DNA of 64,000 bases from positions 124,001 to 188,000 of the forward strand of contig NZ_JAIQDG010000020.1 of the NCBI RefSeq assembly GCF_020037125.1, read 5' to 3'. Made by a program: the position numbers and the translations under genes. This DNA comes from Myxococcus sp. RHSTA-1-4 (GTDB lineage Bacteria; Myxococcota; Myxococcia; Myxococcales; Myxococcaceae). The notes under the pieces were generated by a model that saw only the letters and a program-made list of their open reading frames with translations, was not told the DNA's origin and did no database searches. Position 1 is the first letter of the stretch. Each line of letters opens with the position of its first letter. Below, piece after piece: positions 1 to 8,584 of the stretch.

Positions 1-1656
1 GTGCAGCCGCTGGGGGATGGAGAGGTAGACGGTTTCCGGGTCCAGCCGGCCCGCCCGGATCTCATCATCCAGCCCCAGGCAGTAGGCCTGCGCGCGCGCG
101 TCGTCCAGCCGCGCCACGTAGCCACCGTTGAACGTCAGCCCGAGGAGGTAGGCGCGGTATGCCCAGGGCTCGAAGTCCATGGGCCCCGCGCGGCATCCCC
201 GGCCGGAGCCGTCATGGGACTGCGGCGGGTACAACACGAGGTGCTTCCGTCCCTTCGCGGCCTCACGGAGCGCGTCGGAGGGCCGCGAGTTCCACCGCTC
301 CCCCGTGTGTGCCTGACGCCCGTCTCCCAGGTCGACGTCGAGCACCTGCAGCGTCAGTGTCAGCGCCAGCAGCCCCGACGCCAGGGCCGGCCGGGGGAGG
401 CGCAGGAGCGCGAGCGCGGAGCCCAGCAGGACGAGGTAGTAGAGCGGCCACACGAAGCGGCCCGACGCGCGGAAGGCCTCCACCCACCGGAGGCCGGGCC
501 GGTAGAACGCCGAGAGGTCCGCGACCTGCTCGCCCATCCAGGTGATGCGCCAGGAGAGCGCGAAGAACGCCAGCCCCGCGGCCACCAGCCCCACCGGCAG
601 CCACCGCCGCCAGAGCCGCCCCACGTCCCGGGCCCGGAGCCCCACCAGGACGAGCGCGCCGCACAGGGCGAAGAGCCCTCCCACGCCGAGATAGGCGAAG
701 CCCTCGTACTGCCCGCGCCCCCTGTGAAGGGCGGGAAGGAGGCGGGACCAGCGGATGTCCCGGTACCCGAACGGGTTGAGGAAGGTGGCCAGGTCCGCGG
801 AGAACTCGCCGAAGCCGTAGGCGGCCAGGGGTCCGGTCATCCCGAAGTAGCCGAAGGCGGTGAGGAGCAGCCCCACGGCGGCGACGTCCGCCACCGCGGC
901 GAGCACCGGTCCCCGCCAGCCCCAGTGTCCCTCGAGGGCGGTGCGCACGCAGAGCGACACGGCGAGCGCCAGCACCATGGCGGTGAGCACGGGGTGGATG
1001 CCCGCCGCGAGCACGCAGAGGGCCAGCCCGCCCCCCAGCGCCCGCTTCGCGTCGCGCGCGTCGCGCTGGGGAATGAAGTGCAGCCCCACCAGGAGCACGA
1101 TGAGCCAGTGGGCGCTCAGCGCCTCGTGCGACATGCTCATCCGGGCGAAGAGCGCGGGCGACAACACCAGCAGCGCCCCGATGAGCCACTGGAGCGACAG
1201 CCGCGCCCCCAGCCTTCTCGCCACCCACGCCCCCACGGCCCCCTGGAGCACGAGGCACAGGCACAGCCATGGCCCGATGTACTGGAAGTCCACCGGCAGC
1301 AGCCCCGAGAACGGCCGGAGCAGGAGCCCCACCCAGGGAATCGAGTCCGTGTACCCGAGCGTGGTCCCCAGTGGATGCACGTACCCGGAAATGAAGCCCA
1401 GCGGCAGCTCCAGCGGCGAGTTACGGAAGAAGAGCCACCCCAGCAGGTGCTGGCTGAAGTCGTCGCGAATCAGCCAGCCGAGCCGGGTGGGATTGAGCGC
1501 CGCCGGCCCGTAGACGGCGAGGAACGCGAGGAACCCCATCAGCGCGGCGCCCAGGGGCCCCGCCTGCGCCTCGGCGAAGCGCGAAGCGGAGGTCAGGACG
1601 CGCCGCGCCCCACCACTCGAGGTGACGGCTGCGGGGGCGGTGCTTGCTTCGGACAT
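1..1656 (-). CDS. DUF6311-like polytopic membrane protein (partial, 3' end outside window)
   Basis: The reverse strand is open from an ATG at 1656 to the window edge (552 codons, no stop), so the C-terminus is missing. The product starts with a short Ser/Ala-rich tail and then has about ten hydrophobic segments. Features resembling the DUF6311 family (glycosyltransferase-like integral membrane proteins) are an early VYGPAALNP stretch, a DDFSQHLLGWLFFRNSP motif after the first membrane helix, and YTDSIPWVGLL. A late soluble part contains YPPQSHDG and a Cys residue. The role is probably in envelope polysaccharide or lipid decoration at the inner membrane, but this is inferred only from topology and family resemblance. 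It faces away from the lipoprotein gene upstream of it only by 170 bases and may have its own promoter there. Confidence 0.75.
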   Translation of the reverse strand, partial: MSEASTAPAAVTSSGGARRVLTSASRFAEAQAGPLGAALMGFLAFLAVYGPAALNPTRLGWLIRDDFSQHLLGWLFFRNSPLELPLGFISGYVHPLGTTLGYTDSIPWVGLLLRPFSGLLPVDFQYIGPWLCLCLVLQGAVGAWVARRLGARLSLQWLIGALLVLSPALFARMSMSHEALSAHWLIVLLVGLHFIPQRDARDAKRALGGGLALCVLAAGIHPVLTAMVLALAVSLCVRTALEGHWGWRGPVLAAVADVAAVGLLLTAFGYFGMTGPLAAYGFGEFSADLATFLNPFGYRDIRWSRLLPALHRGRGQYEGFAYLGVGGLFALCGALVLVGLRARDVGRLWRRWLPVGLVAAGLAFFALSWRITWMGEQVADLSAFYRPGLRWVEAFRASGRFVWPLYYLVLLGSALALLRLPRPALASGLLALTLTLQVLDVDLGDGRQAHTGERWNSRPSDALREAAKGRKHLVLYPPQSHDGSGRGCRAGPMDFEPWAYRAYLLGLTFNGGYVARLDDARAQAYCLGLDDEIRAGRLDPETVYLSIPQRLH

Positions 1657-1826
1657 GGGCACCCGCGCTTGAAGCACGGGCGTTTCGGAGCCGTCAAGGA
1701 ATGACCACCCACCTCGACGCGTTCACCGGCTTCCGCCCCCGCTCGCTCCCGGGGTGGAGCGAGTCCATGTGCAGGCCCCTGTCTTCTCGGACGCGACCCG
1801 CCCCCATCGCTCCTGCCCCCGCGAGA

Positions 1827-2342
1827 CTAGAGGCCCACGCGCGTCATGGTGAACGGCAGGGCCGTGGAGCTGCCGCCCTTCACCAGGACGAGGTGGGTGA
1901 TCTTCCCGGTGAAGGCGCTGCGCTGGAGCTCCACGATGGCGTAGTAGTCCCGCTGCTCGCCCAGCGGATCCGAGAAGGAGATGACGGCGCCCACCGCCGG
2001 GTTGTTGGGGAGCGCCCAGAAGGAGCCCGTCTCCGTGTTGCAGCCCATGATGGGGCAGAGGCTGCTCACGGTACGGACGTAGGTGCCCTCCACGTGGTCG
2101 ACGTACTCCGTCCCGCTCAGCGTCATGGAGGTGATCTCCCCGAGGGCGGCGGGCGGCCAGTAGCGCGTGTAGCTCCCCAGCAGCCCCGACAGGCTGTCCG
2201 GCGACTCGTACAGGGCGGACTCCGTCGTGCCCGTGGCCTCCGCGCCTTCGGGCGCGGGCGGCTGGGGCTCCTGGCCTCCACAGCCCACGAGCAGCGAGAG
2301 CGCGGCGAGCAGACCGAGAGCGGGACGTCCAAATGAGTACAT
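1827..2342 (-). CDS. Small lipoprotein, unknown function
   Basis: This 171-residue product begins with a signal peptide ending in a lipobox (LLVGC, Cys at residue 21), so it should be lipidated and anchored in the cell envelope. A Pro/Glu-rich linker follows, then a roughly 120-residue domain rich in beta-type residues with two further Cys (CPIMGC). No known domain is recognised. The ATG is preceded by GAGG at a six-base spacing. The upstream region carries an 18-base inverted repeat at 2381-2398 that may control it. Confidence 0.75.
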   Translation of the reverse strand: MYSFGRPALGLLAALSLLVGCGGQEPQPPAPEGAEATGTTESALYESPDSLSGLLGSYTRYWPPAALGEITSMTLSGTEYVDHVEGTYVRTVSSLCPIMGCNTETGSFWALPNNPAVGAVISFSDPLGEQRDYYAIVELQRSAFTGKITHLVLVKGGSSTALPFTMTRVGL

Positions 2343-2669
2343 GTGTTCCTCTGGGGTGCGTGTGGGGTGCGACTTCCTGACCTGAATAGTGATTCAGGTT
2401 TCACCCGCTAGTACTGTCTTCACCGTGAAGCCGTCAAGGATGCCGCGTCGCGCCGAGCCCCGGCGCGTCCCCTGCCCTCACGGTGAACGGCTTCGGTTGA
2501 CCCCTCCCGGCCCGGGTGCTAGCACGCACCCGTCTGACCGCGGCAGTGACGCTGCCGCGGGCTCCTCCTCCGAGGGGCGCACAAAGCCACGTCACTTGAC
2601 GCGCGGGCGGAGGATGCCCAGGACGCGGAGGGTGGCGGGCTTCCGTCACCTCTCCGCGGGAGACAGGAG
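2343..2669. other. 327-base divergent intergenic region
   Basis: No gene is supported here although short open frames exist. It separates the lipoprotein (leftward) from the methyltransferase (rightward) and must hold both promoters. Visible structure: an inverted repeat at 2381-2398, a 13-base palindrome CTTCACCGTGAAG at 2418-2430, and a related TCACGGTGAA half at about 2479. No convincing -35/-10 pair was found. Confidence 0.5.
2381..2398. promoter_or_regulatory. Inverted repeat, possible operator
   Basis: CCTGAAT-AGTG-ATTCAGG has two perfect 7-base arms around a 4-base centre, about 40 bases upstream of the lipoprotein start. Dyads of this size close to a start codon are typical of repressor or activator sites. 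No regulator is linked to it in the window. Confidence 0.35.
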
Positions 2670-3329
2670 ATGACGGTGAAGAATCCAGCTGACGAAGTGT
2701 CGCGGGCGTACGACGTCTGGGCGGACAGCTACGACACCCAGGTCAACGCGACGCGAGACCTGGACGCGGTGGTCCTCAGGAGCCTGGACCCGGCCCTCTT
2801 TCGAGGTGACGTGCTGGAAATTGGCGCCGGCACGGGAAAGAACACGGAGTGGCTGGCGCCTCGCGCACGCAGCCTGCTGGCGCTGGACGGCTCGGAAGGA
2901 ATGCTGAAGCGCGCGCGGCAGCGCCCGGGCGTGGAGCACGTCCGGTTCATCCAGCATGACCTGCGCCAGCGGTGGCCCACGCCGGACGAGGCCCACGACG
3001 CGGTCGTCTGCAACCTGGTGCTCGAGCACATCGACGACCTGTCCTTCATCTTCGCGGAAGCGAAGCGCGTGCTGAGGCCCGGAGGGTGCTTCTTCATCTG
3101 TGAGCTGCACCCCTTCCGCCAGCTCCAGGGAAGCCAGGCGCGCTTCCTGAACCCGGAGACGAACACCACCGAGTACGTCCGCTGCCACCTCCATGACGTC
3201 TCCGAGTTCCTCGACGCGATGGCGCGAGCGGGCCTCGTCCTGGCCCGGGCGCGGGACTGGAGGGACCCTGGCGCGGAGAAGACCGCGGTGCCCCGGCTGT
3301 TCTCGCTGCTCATGATGAAGCCATGGTGA
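2670..3329 (+). CDS. Class I SAM-dependent methyltransferase
   Basis: The 219-residue protein is a Rossmann-fold methyltransferase that transfers a methyl group from S-adenosylmethionine; the substrate is unknown. Motif I is LEIGAGTGKNT (about residues 50-60), the acidic end of strand 2 is LALDGSEGML, and motif IV is the VVCNLVLEHIDD stretch, followed by AKRVLRPGG (motif VI region), the usual order for the Methyltransf_11/25 group. The N-terminus (YDVWADSYDTQVN) resembles UbiE/BioC-like enzymes. ATG is preceded by GGGAG at seven bases. It stands alone, with an inverted repeat just after its stop. Confidence 0.85.
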   Translation: MTVKNPADEVSRAYDVWADSYDTQVNATRDLDAVVLRSLDPALFRGDVLEIGAGTGKNTEWLAPRARSLLALDGSEGMLKRARQRPGVEHVRFIQHDLRQRWPTPDEAHDAVVCNLVLEHIDDLSFIFAEAKRVLRPGGCFFICELHPFRQLQGSQARFLNPETNTTEYVRCHLHDVSEFLDAMARAGLVLARARDWRDPGAEKTAVPRLFSLLMMKPW

Positions 3330-3344
3330 GACTGCTGACACAAT

Positions 3345-3364
3345 CCTGACATGAGGCTGTCAGG
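3345..3364. terminator. Stem-loop after the methyltransferase gene
   Basis: CCTGACA-TGAGGC-TGTCAGG is a perfect 7-base stem with a 6-base loop, starting 15 bases after the methyltransferase stop. There is no T-run behind it, so it could equally be an operator for the VOC gene downstream. Confidence 0.35.
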
Positions 3365-3450
3365 AGGGCTGGCGCAGTGTGCGCGGCATGGAGGTCGGGC
3401 CCCGGGCACTCCCGCCCGGGCGCCGCCGGCCTCGAACATGGAGCGAAGCC

Positions 3451-3822
3451 ATGGCCCGCAACGACGCCGTCAACTGGTTCGAGATTCCCTGCACGCAGCT
3501 CTCCCGCGCCGCCGCCTTCTACGAGCGGATGACCGGGCTGGCGCTCAAGCGCGAGCGCTTCATGGACGTCCCGCACGCCATCTTCAAGACCGAGGGCGTG
3601 GGCGGCGCGCTGGTGGAGGACCCGCGGAACGCCCCGGGCCCCAACGGCCAGCGCGTCTTCCTCAACGCGGGCCGTGAGCTGGACGCGTGGCTGGCGCGCG
3701 TGGAGGCCGCGGGCGGCCGCGTCCTGGTGCCGCGCACGGACATCGGGCCCCCGGGCCACATCGCCATCATCCAGGACACGGAGGGCAACCACGTGGGCCT
3801 GCACGAGCCGCGCGCGAGCTAG
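3451..3822 (+). CDS. VOC family (glyoxalase/bleomycin resistance-like) protein
   Basis: A 123-residue single-domain VOC protein. It starts NWFEIPCTQLSRAAAFYERM, the classic first beta-alpha unit of this fold, and ends with the DTEGNHVGLHEP stretch that in relatives supplies a metal ligand (Glu/His). It may bind or detoxify a small electrophile or antibiotic; the substrate cannot be read from sequence. An in-frame ATG upstream at 3379 would add 24 Arg/Pro-rich residues with no VOC character, so the ATG at 3451 preceded by GAGCGAAG was chosen. It converges on the FHA gene, with a GC-rich hairpin between the two stops. Confidence 0.8.
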   Translation: MARNDAVNWFEIPCTQLSRAAAFYERMTGLALKRERFMDVPHAIFKTEGVGGALVEDPRNAPGPNGQRVFLNAGRELDAWLARVEAAGGRVLVPRTDIGPPGHIAIIQDTEGNHVGLHEPRAS

Positions 3823-3836
3823 AGCGCGACCGCCCC

Positions 3837-3859
3837 AGCCGGGCGCGAGACGCCCGGCT
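3837..3859. terminator. GC-rich hairpin between convergent genes
   Basis: AGCCGGGCG-CGAGA-CGCCCGGCT forms a perfect 9-base stem with a 5-base loop, placed exactly between two converging stop codons. It can serve both strands. There is no T-run, which is common in very GC-rich genomes. Confidence 0.5.
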
Positions 3860-4827
3860 CACTCCTCCCTGGCCAGCGCGTCCACCTGCTCCTGCAAGGA
3901 GGACGTGTCCTCGAAGAAGTCCTCGACGGGCCGCGCCCCCGCGACGCGGAAGGCCGGCGGCAGCAGCGTGCGGGGGAAGTCGAGCGCCTCGCTGAAGGAC
4001 TCGTTGCCCAGCAGGTCGTCCGCGCGGGACAGGACGCCGAACACCAACGTGACGACGGTGAGCACGCGCACCAGCCGGCGCGGGTCCCACCGTGTCACGT
4101 AGCGCAGGTGCCAGTAGAGCCCCCACCCCATCAGCCCCAGGAACGCGGCGTGGTGGAGCAGGGGCAGGCCGCTCCCCACCCCCAGGCTGAAGCCCACGAG
4201 GGTGAGCAGCACCGGGAGGACGAGGCCGCACAGCAACACCAGCGTGGCGATGGTGGCGTGCGCACGGTAGTGGAACTGCCGGCGGGCGATGCGGCTGGCC
4301 ACCGACCAGCCGCCGGCCCACAGCAGGATGAGCCCCAGCGGCGCCACCAGCGCCACCATCAGCTCGCCCCAGTCCGTGCGCCCGTAGTTGGAGAGGTACT
4401 CCTCCAGGAGGCTCGCGCACAGCAGGGCCAGCAGCGCCAGGGAGAAGGTGCGCGGCCTCTCGAACACGCGGGCGCGCGGCGCGGTGGGCGCCTGCCCGAT
4501 GACGGTGTCCTCCACCGGGTGGTTGCGCGCGCGGAAGCGCAGCACCGTGTCCCCCACGGCCACGCGGGTGTCGGGGGCCAGCTCCAGCTCGGCGAGCGGC
4601 GCCCAGGGCTCCACGCGGTACGTGCCGTTGTGGCTGCCCACGTCCCTCAGCACCAGCGCGCCGTCCTCACGGCGCTCGATGCGCAGGTGCTCGGCGGAGA
4701 CCTTCGGGTCGTCGAGGATGACGTCGTTGGTGTAGGCGCGTCCCACGCTCGCCGGAAAGCGCTCCAGGCGGTGTCGGGCATGGACGATGTCGCCTTCCAG
4801 CACCTCCAGGAAGATCACTTCGTCCAC
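3859..4827 (-). CDS. FHA-domain membrane protein
   Basis: The 322-residue protein has an N-terminal FHA (phosphothreonine-binding) domain, residues about 5-95, with all hallmark residues: GR (SVGRAYTN), S-x-x-H (VSAEHL) and the GSHNGT loop. The C-terminal 200 residues hold about five or six membrane helices, and the tail is soluble with charged residues. It probably tethers a phosphothreonine partner at the inner membrane. The start is GTG with GGAGG seven bases upstream; the start lies inside the end of the upstream protease gene (13-base overlap), implying translational coupling and a shared function. The partner kinase is not identified. Confidence 0.8.
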   Translation of the reverse strand: MDEVIFLEVLEGDIVHARHRLERFPASVGRAYTNDVILDDPKVSAEHLRIERREDGALVLRDVGSHNGTYRVEPWAPLAELELAPDTRVAVGDTVLRFRARNHPVEDTVIGQAPTAPRARVFERPRTFSLALLALLCASLLEEYLSNYGRTDWGELMVALVAPLGLILLWAGGWSVASRIARRQFHYRAHATIATLVLLCGLVLPVLLTLVGFSLGVGSGLPLLHHAAFLGLMGWGLYWHLRYVTRWDPRRLVRVLTVVTLVFGVLSRADDLLGNESFSEALDFPRTLLPPAFRVAGARPVEDFFEDTSSLQEQVDALAREE

Positions 4828-6137
4828 GACAGCGCCTCCAGGTAGCGCCGGGCAATCCGGCGGCCGTTCTCCGCGGTGAAGCCGGCCAGGGTGAGCGAGG
4901 TGTCCACGCCGCTGGTGCCCGCGTTCAGCGTGGCGGCGCGCAGCACCACGTCATAGAGGCCGGGGAACTTCCGGTACGCGCGCAGGCAGAGCGCGGCGCG
5001 CACGGGCAGCCCGTCCACGTCCACGAACTCCGACTTGCAGCGGTAGTTGGTGACGTCCTGGCGCGTGGCCTCCACGGCGTCCGGATCCTGGGAGAAGAGC
5101 GCGCTGTAGAGCGCGGAGAAGCGCAGCGCGCCCAGCTTCTGGCTGGTGGCGTACTGGTGCAGGAAGGCCACCACGCCCGTGCGGTGGTTCGAGGACACGT
5201 AGATGTCCTCCTCGGACGAGCACTGGTAGTTCGTCACCGTGTACGGCACCTCCGGGTCGTGCGGCGTGTCCCCCCAACACTTGAGGAAGGGGCTCCAGCG
5301 GCCGGGGACGCGGTAGCTGCCCAGCGTGTGCCTGGGCAGCGGTGCCTCCAGGAGCCGCTCGGTGAGCCGCTGCTGGTTGTCCATCAACTGCGCGCGGACG
5401 GTGTCCAATAGCGCCTGCGCGTCGGGCTCCTTCGCCTGGAGCGCGCGGGCGAGCAGGTCGCGCGCGAAGCGCACCGGCACGAGGAAGCCCACCTGGTTGC
5501 CCATGGTGGCCACGTTGACGCCCACCACGCGGCCCTCGCCGGTGAGGGTGGGCCCGCCGCTCATGCCGGGGTTGATGGCGCCGCTGAAGTGGAGCCGCTC
5601 GTAGAGGGCGTCCTGGATGAGCCCGTTGTAGGTGCCCTCGACGATGGTGGTGCCCAGATCCCGGGGGTTGCCCATGGCGAACAGGCGCGCGCCCTGCGGG
5701 GGCTCGCGGTCCTCCAGGGCGAAGAAGTCCGCCACAGGCGTGGCCATCTGGATGACGGCCAGGTCGTGCACCACGTCCACGTCGACGAGGCGCACCGGCA
5801 CGGGCTCGCCACCGCCGCGAAGGACCAGCTCCGCGGTGTAGTCCTCCGGGTGGATGACCACGTCGGAGACCACGTGGTAGTTCGTCACCGCGTGCCCGGC
5901 GGCGGAGACGAAGAAGGCCGAGCCGATGGACGAGCGCGTCCCCGAGCGGCGCTCGATGATGCGCACCTGGGCGACACGGCCCTCGATGCGCCGGAACAGC
6001 TCATGCGTGGCCGGCGGCAGCGCGGAGATGGGCACTTCGGGCGAGGCCTCGGGGACACCGGCATCCGGCGGCGTGCCCGGCTCCCCCGGGGCCACGGGCG
6101 CCTGCGCGAGCACGGCGGCGAGTAGGAAGGCGAACAT
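4815..6137 (-). CDS. Secreted trypsin-like (S1C/HtrA-type) serine protease
   Basis: The 440-residue protein starts with a signal peptide (MFAFLLAAVLAQAP) and a Pro-rich linker, then a trypsin-fold domain with a complete triad: His88 in NYHVV, Asp125 in HDLAVI and Ser193 in GMSGGP. No PDZ domain is evident; instead there is a 230-residue C-terminal region with several Cys (KCWGDT, NYQCSSEED, NYRCKSEF) of unknown fold. It likely acts in the periplasm or outside the cell. The frame is open further upstream to 6227 but the ATG at 6137 directly precedes the signal peptide. It overlaps and is probably co-expressed with the FHA membrane protein downstream. Confidence 0.8.
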   Translation of the reverse strand: MFAFLLAAVLAQAPVAPGEPGTPPDAGVPEASPEVPISALPPATHELFRRIEGRVAQVRIIERRSGTRSSIGSAFFVSAAGHAVTNYHVVSDVVIHPEDYTAELVLRGGGEPVPVRLVDVDVVHDLAVIQMATPVADFFALEDREPPQGARLFAMGNPRDLGTTIVEGTYNGLIQDALYERLHFSGAINPGMSGGPTLTGEGRVVGVNVATMGNQVGFLVPVRFARDLLARALQAKEPDAQALLDTVRAQLMDNQQRLTERLLEAPLPRHTLGSYRVPGRWSPFLKCWGDTPHDPEVPYTVTNYQCSSEEDIYVSSNHRTGVVAFLHQYATSQKLGALRFSALYSALFSQDPDAVEATRQDVTNYRCKSEFVDVDGLPVRAALCLRAYRKFPGLYDVVLRAATLNAGTSGVDTSLTLAGFTAENGRRIARRYLEALSWTK

Positions 6138-6268
6138 GGATGCGTCCCACCCTACCCCACCCCGCCGGGCCCGGGGGCATGGAGCCATTCCCCCTTGTGC
6201 ACTGGAAACAGGACGGCGGCCCGCCACCGGGGCGAGCGTGCCATGCCGCTCGGCTCACGGCGCCAGGC

Positions 6269-6883
6269 TCACTCCGAGCCCGTGCTCCCGAACACCCTCC
6301 GCAGCACCTGCTCCCCCGCTTGCTGGGCGTTCCGGCTGTAGGTGAGCAGTTCCGCTCGCGTCTCGGCGGACATGAGGCCCCCCACGTTTCGCGCGAGCCA
6401 GGGCTGGGTGCCGAAGAACTCCGTCTCGCGCCGTGCGAACTCGCGGATGTTTTCATCCGTCGCCGGCTGGTAGAGCAGCTCCCGCTGCTGCTCGTAGAAG
6501 TCCCCCACCGCCCCGGCGGCGAACTCCCTGGTGAAGGCCGCCATGGCCATGCCGAGAATGGGGTTCTGTCCCGGCATCGATGAGCCCGTGGCAAAGCCCA
6601 CGGTGCCCAGGAACGCCATGGCCCCCTCGAGAAGCGGGCGGATGGCCGCGCCAACGGACCCCGGTGGTGCCTGTCGAACCACTTGCAATGCACGCTCCCG
6701 CTGCCCGAACGGAGGGGTGGTGGCGGCGAGCTGCACGGGAGGTGGGGAGCGGCGCGCCACCTCGAAGGTGTCCCTGGGCTGAGCAGCCCTGGGCGGAGTG
6801 GCGGCGCGTGCCGGAGCCCCCGTGGCCCCCGCCGACACCGTTGAAGCTCGCACCCTGTTGCCAGTTGGATTGAGTCGTACCAT
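6269..6883 (-). CDS. Hypothetical Ala/Pro/Arg-rich protein
   Basis: A 204-residue protein with no recognised family. The first 75 residues are a disordered Ala/Thr/Pro/Arg-rich stretch. The rest looks folded and helical, with a hydrophobic Gly/Ala-rich segment (GAMAFLGTVGFATG, IPx-like NPILGMAMAAF) that could lie in a membrane, and a charged amphipathic end (RREFE-like, ARRETEFFG). There is no signal peptide. The ATG at 6883 has GGGGAG upstream; the frame remains open to 7153 but the extension looks non-coding. It is divergent from the next gene. Confidence 0.6.
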   Translation of the reverse strand: MVRLNPTGNRVRASTVSAGATGAPARAATPPRAAQPRDTFEVARRSPPPVQLAATTPPFGQRERALQVVRQAPPGSVGAAIRPLLEGAMAFLGTVGFATGSSMPGQNPILGMAMAAFTREFAAGAVGDFYEQQRELLYQPATDENIREFARRETEFFGTQPWLARNVGGLMSAETRAELLTYSRNAQQAGEQVLRRVFGSTGSE

Positions 6884-7218
6884 CACAGCGCTCCCCGTCA
6901 CCGCGGACGAAGCCTTCTCTTCAAGAGCCTCCAGCCTAACACGGAGAGGCTCGGCCACCAGCACCACGGGTGTGATTGACCCCAGGCCGCCGTCGCCTCC
7001 CCAGAGCGCCTCCCGGAGAGACGCGCTCACGAGTCCGGAGTGTTCGTTCCCCGTCCCGGGAGGTCTGCCCCTACAGGAGCCGGACGGGCACGCGCTCTCG
7101 GGTGCCTGCCCTCGCATTCGACGCAGCCGCGAGGGGAGAATCCGCCGGCTCACGAACGCGACGCGGGGGGCACAATACGCTCGCGCTTCGCACCCACACC
7201 CCTGGAGACAACGACGAC
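6884..7218. other. 335-base divergent intergenic region
   Basis: This lies between the leftward hypothetical gene and the rightward 184-residue protein. Open frames cross it on both strands but their residue composition (Arg/Pro/Gly-rich, no domain) does not look coding. No convincing promoter, repeat or RNA was seen. Confidence 0.4.
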
Positions 7219-7773
7219 ATGGAGATCAAGGGCACAGCGTTCATGGCGAGGCACGAGTCCGTGGTCGCGGAATTCGGCGAGGCCGCGTGGCGCTCGTTCC
7301 TGACGGAGTACGCGAAGACGGACCCCGTCTTCGCGAAGCCGGTGCTGCCGATGACGTGGATACCGGCGGACTCGTACGTCCGCTTCTCGGAGGCGCTGCT
7401 CGCGCGCTTCTACAAGAACGACCCCATGGCCTACTGGAGCTTCGGAGAGAATGCCGCGACGCACGCGCTCACGAAGGGCCAGCTCAAGCCCATGTTCGCG
7501 CAGGCCGACTTCCGCCGCTTCCTCCAGTTCTTCCCCGGCGTGTGGAAGAGCTACTTCACCGCGGGGACCGCGCACGTGGAGACCGGTGAGAGCTCCGCGG
7601 ACCTGCGCATCACCGGCCTCCCCAGGCCGCACGCGTACTTCGAATACATCACCATGGGCTTCATGAAGCACGGGCTCGAGGTGCTGGGCGCGAAGAACGT
7701 GCGCGCCGAGCGCCTGAAGGGCTTCTCCCAGGGCGACGCGGAGTGCCACTACCGCTTCCACTTCACGGGGTGA
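7219..7773 (+). CDS. Hypothetical protein, possibly V4R/heme-NO-binding-like fold
   Basis: The 184-residue protein opens with IKGTAFMARHESVVAEFGE and closes with GDAECHYRFHFTG. The closing G-x-x-x-C-x-Y/F pattern resembles the end of V4R (4-vinyl reductase-like) ligand-binding domains, and a set of myxobacterial proteins share this general layout. This is a resemblance only; no function is assigned. It is soluble, with many aromatic residues (WRSFLTEY, WKSYF). The ATG has GGAG at a rather long 11-base spacing. It converges on the next gene with a gap of 19 bases. Confidence 0.7.
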   Translation: MEIKGTAFMARHESVVAEFGEAAWRSFLTEYAKTDPVFAKPVLPMTWIPADSYVRFSEALLARFYKNDPMAYWSFGENAATHALTKGQLKPMFAQADFRRFLQFFPGVWKSYFTAGTAHVETGESSADLRITGLPRPHAYFEYITMGFMKHGLEVLGAKNVRAERLKGFSQGDAECHYRFHFTG

Positions 7774-7792
7774 GGCCCAGCCGCCTCGTGGC

Positions 7793-8467
7793 TCACGAGC
7801 CCTGGCGCACGCGCCGCCTGCGCCAGGCCGTGTATGAGGCCACCAGCGCTCCGGCCAGGGCCCCCGCGAGCGCGCCCAGCAGCCTGCGCGGCGCGGGGCC
7901 CGGGGCCGTCGTCGCCTCCAGCCGGAACGTCTCCAGCGACTCCCGCACCCGGGGCTCCAGCTCCTCCCAGCGCACCGCCGGGGCGCTCACCGCCACCACC
8001 GCGTGACGCCCCTCCGACGCCAGCCCCGCCACCAGCACCGTGCGCACCTGCCCCGCCTCGCGCAGCGTGCCCAGCACCTCCACGCGCGGCACCGCTCCAC
8101 CCAGCCGCTCCACGCGCTCCGGTGACAGCGTCAGCCCCAGCTCGCGCTGGAAGTGCTGCATCACCGCCGCCGCGAAGTCGTCCCGCTCGGACGGGCTCGC
8201 GGAAAACCCCCGCTCCACCACCGACACCAGCAGCGTGGCCGCCTCCGGGCCCTCGCCGTCCGCCAGCGCGGCGGACAGCGCGCGCGGCGCATCCGCCTCC
8301 AGCGCCACCGCCCCCGCGCGCGAGCCCGCGTACTGCTCCCAGCGCACCATGTGGAAGCCCTCGGGCGGACGGAACTGGTAGCCGTCGCGCCGCAGCTCGG
8401 AGCCGAGCGCGCCCGACAGCACCAGCAGCCCCGCGGCGAGGAGGGAGGGACTCACGGCCGTCAGCAT
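7793..8467 (-). CDS. Exported protein with C-terminal membrane helix, unknown
   Basis: A 224-residue protein with an N-terminal signal peptide (SPSLLAAGLLVLSGALG), a mixed alpha/beta middle with no Cys, and a C-terminal hydrophobic helix (LLGALAGALAGALVASYTAW) followed by Arg residues, so it is anchored with a short cytoplasmic tail. The pattern FRPPEGFHMVRWEQYAGS near the start followed by a repeated ETF/LV core recalls PsbP/DUF1795-like periplasmic folds, but this is weak. The ATG at 8467 is chosen because the signal peptide begins there, although the frame is open to 8788. Confidence 0.65.
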   Translation of the reverse strand: MLTAVSPSLLAAGLLVLSGALGSELRRDGYQFRPPEGFHMVRWEQYAGSRAGAVALEADAPRALSAALADGEGPEAATLLVSVVERGFSASPSERDDFAAAVMQHFQRELGLTLSPERVERLGGAVPRVEVLGTLREAGQVRTVLVAGLASEGRHAVVAVSAPAVRWEELEPRVRESLETFRLEATTAPGPAPRRLLGALAGALAGALVASYTAWRRRRVRQGS

Positions 8468-8584
8468 AGGTGGGTCCGGCCCCACTCTCACGGGCCCCCT
8501 GTCTCCTGCCCGGCCCCCAGGCGCGCGAGGCATGCCACCTTCGTTGTGACATCCCCGGACGTCGCGGGTAACCTCGCCGGCCTG

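Noticed and set aside
1-1704. A 567-codon open frame on the + strand
   Set aside because: Its product is Gln/Arg/Pro/His-rich with no domain, while the reverse strand encodes a membrane protein with DUF6311-like motifs over the same bases. Long antisense frames are expected at this GC content.
7219-7773. DUF2378 (Myxococcus paralogous family) assignment for the 184-residue protein
   Set aside because: The sequence pattern, with an IKGTAF start and GDAEC-x-Y end, does not match what I recall of DUF2378; left as unknown.
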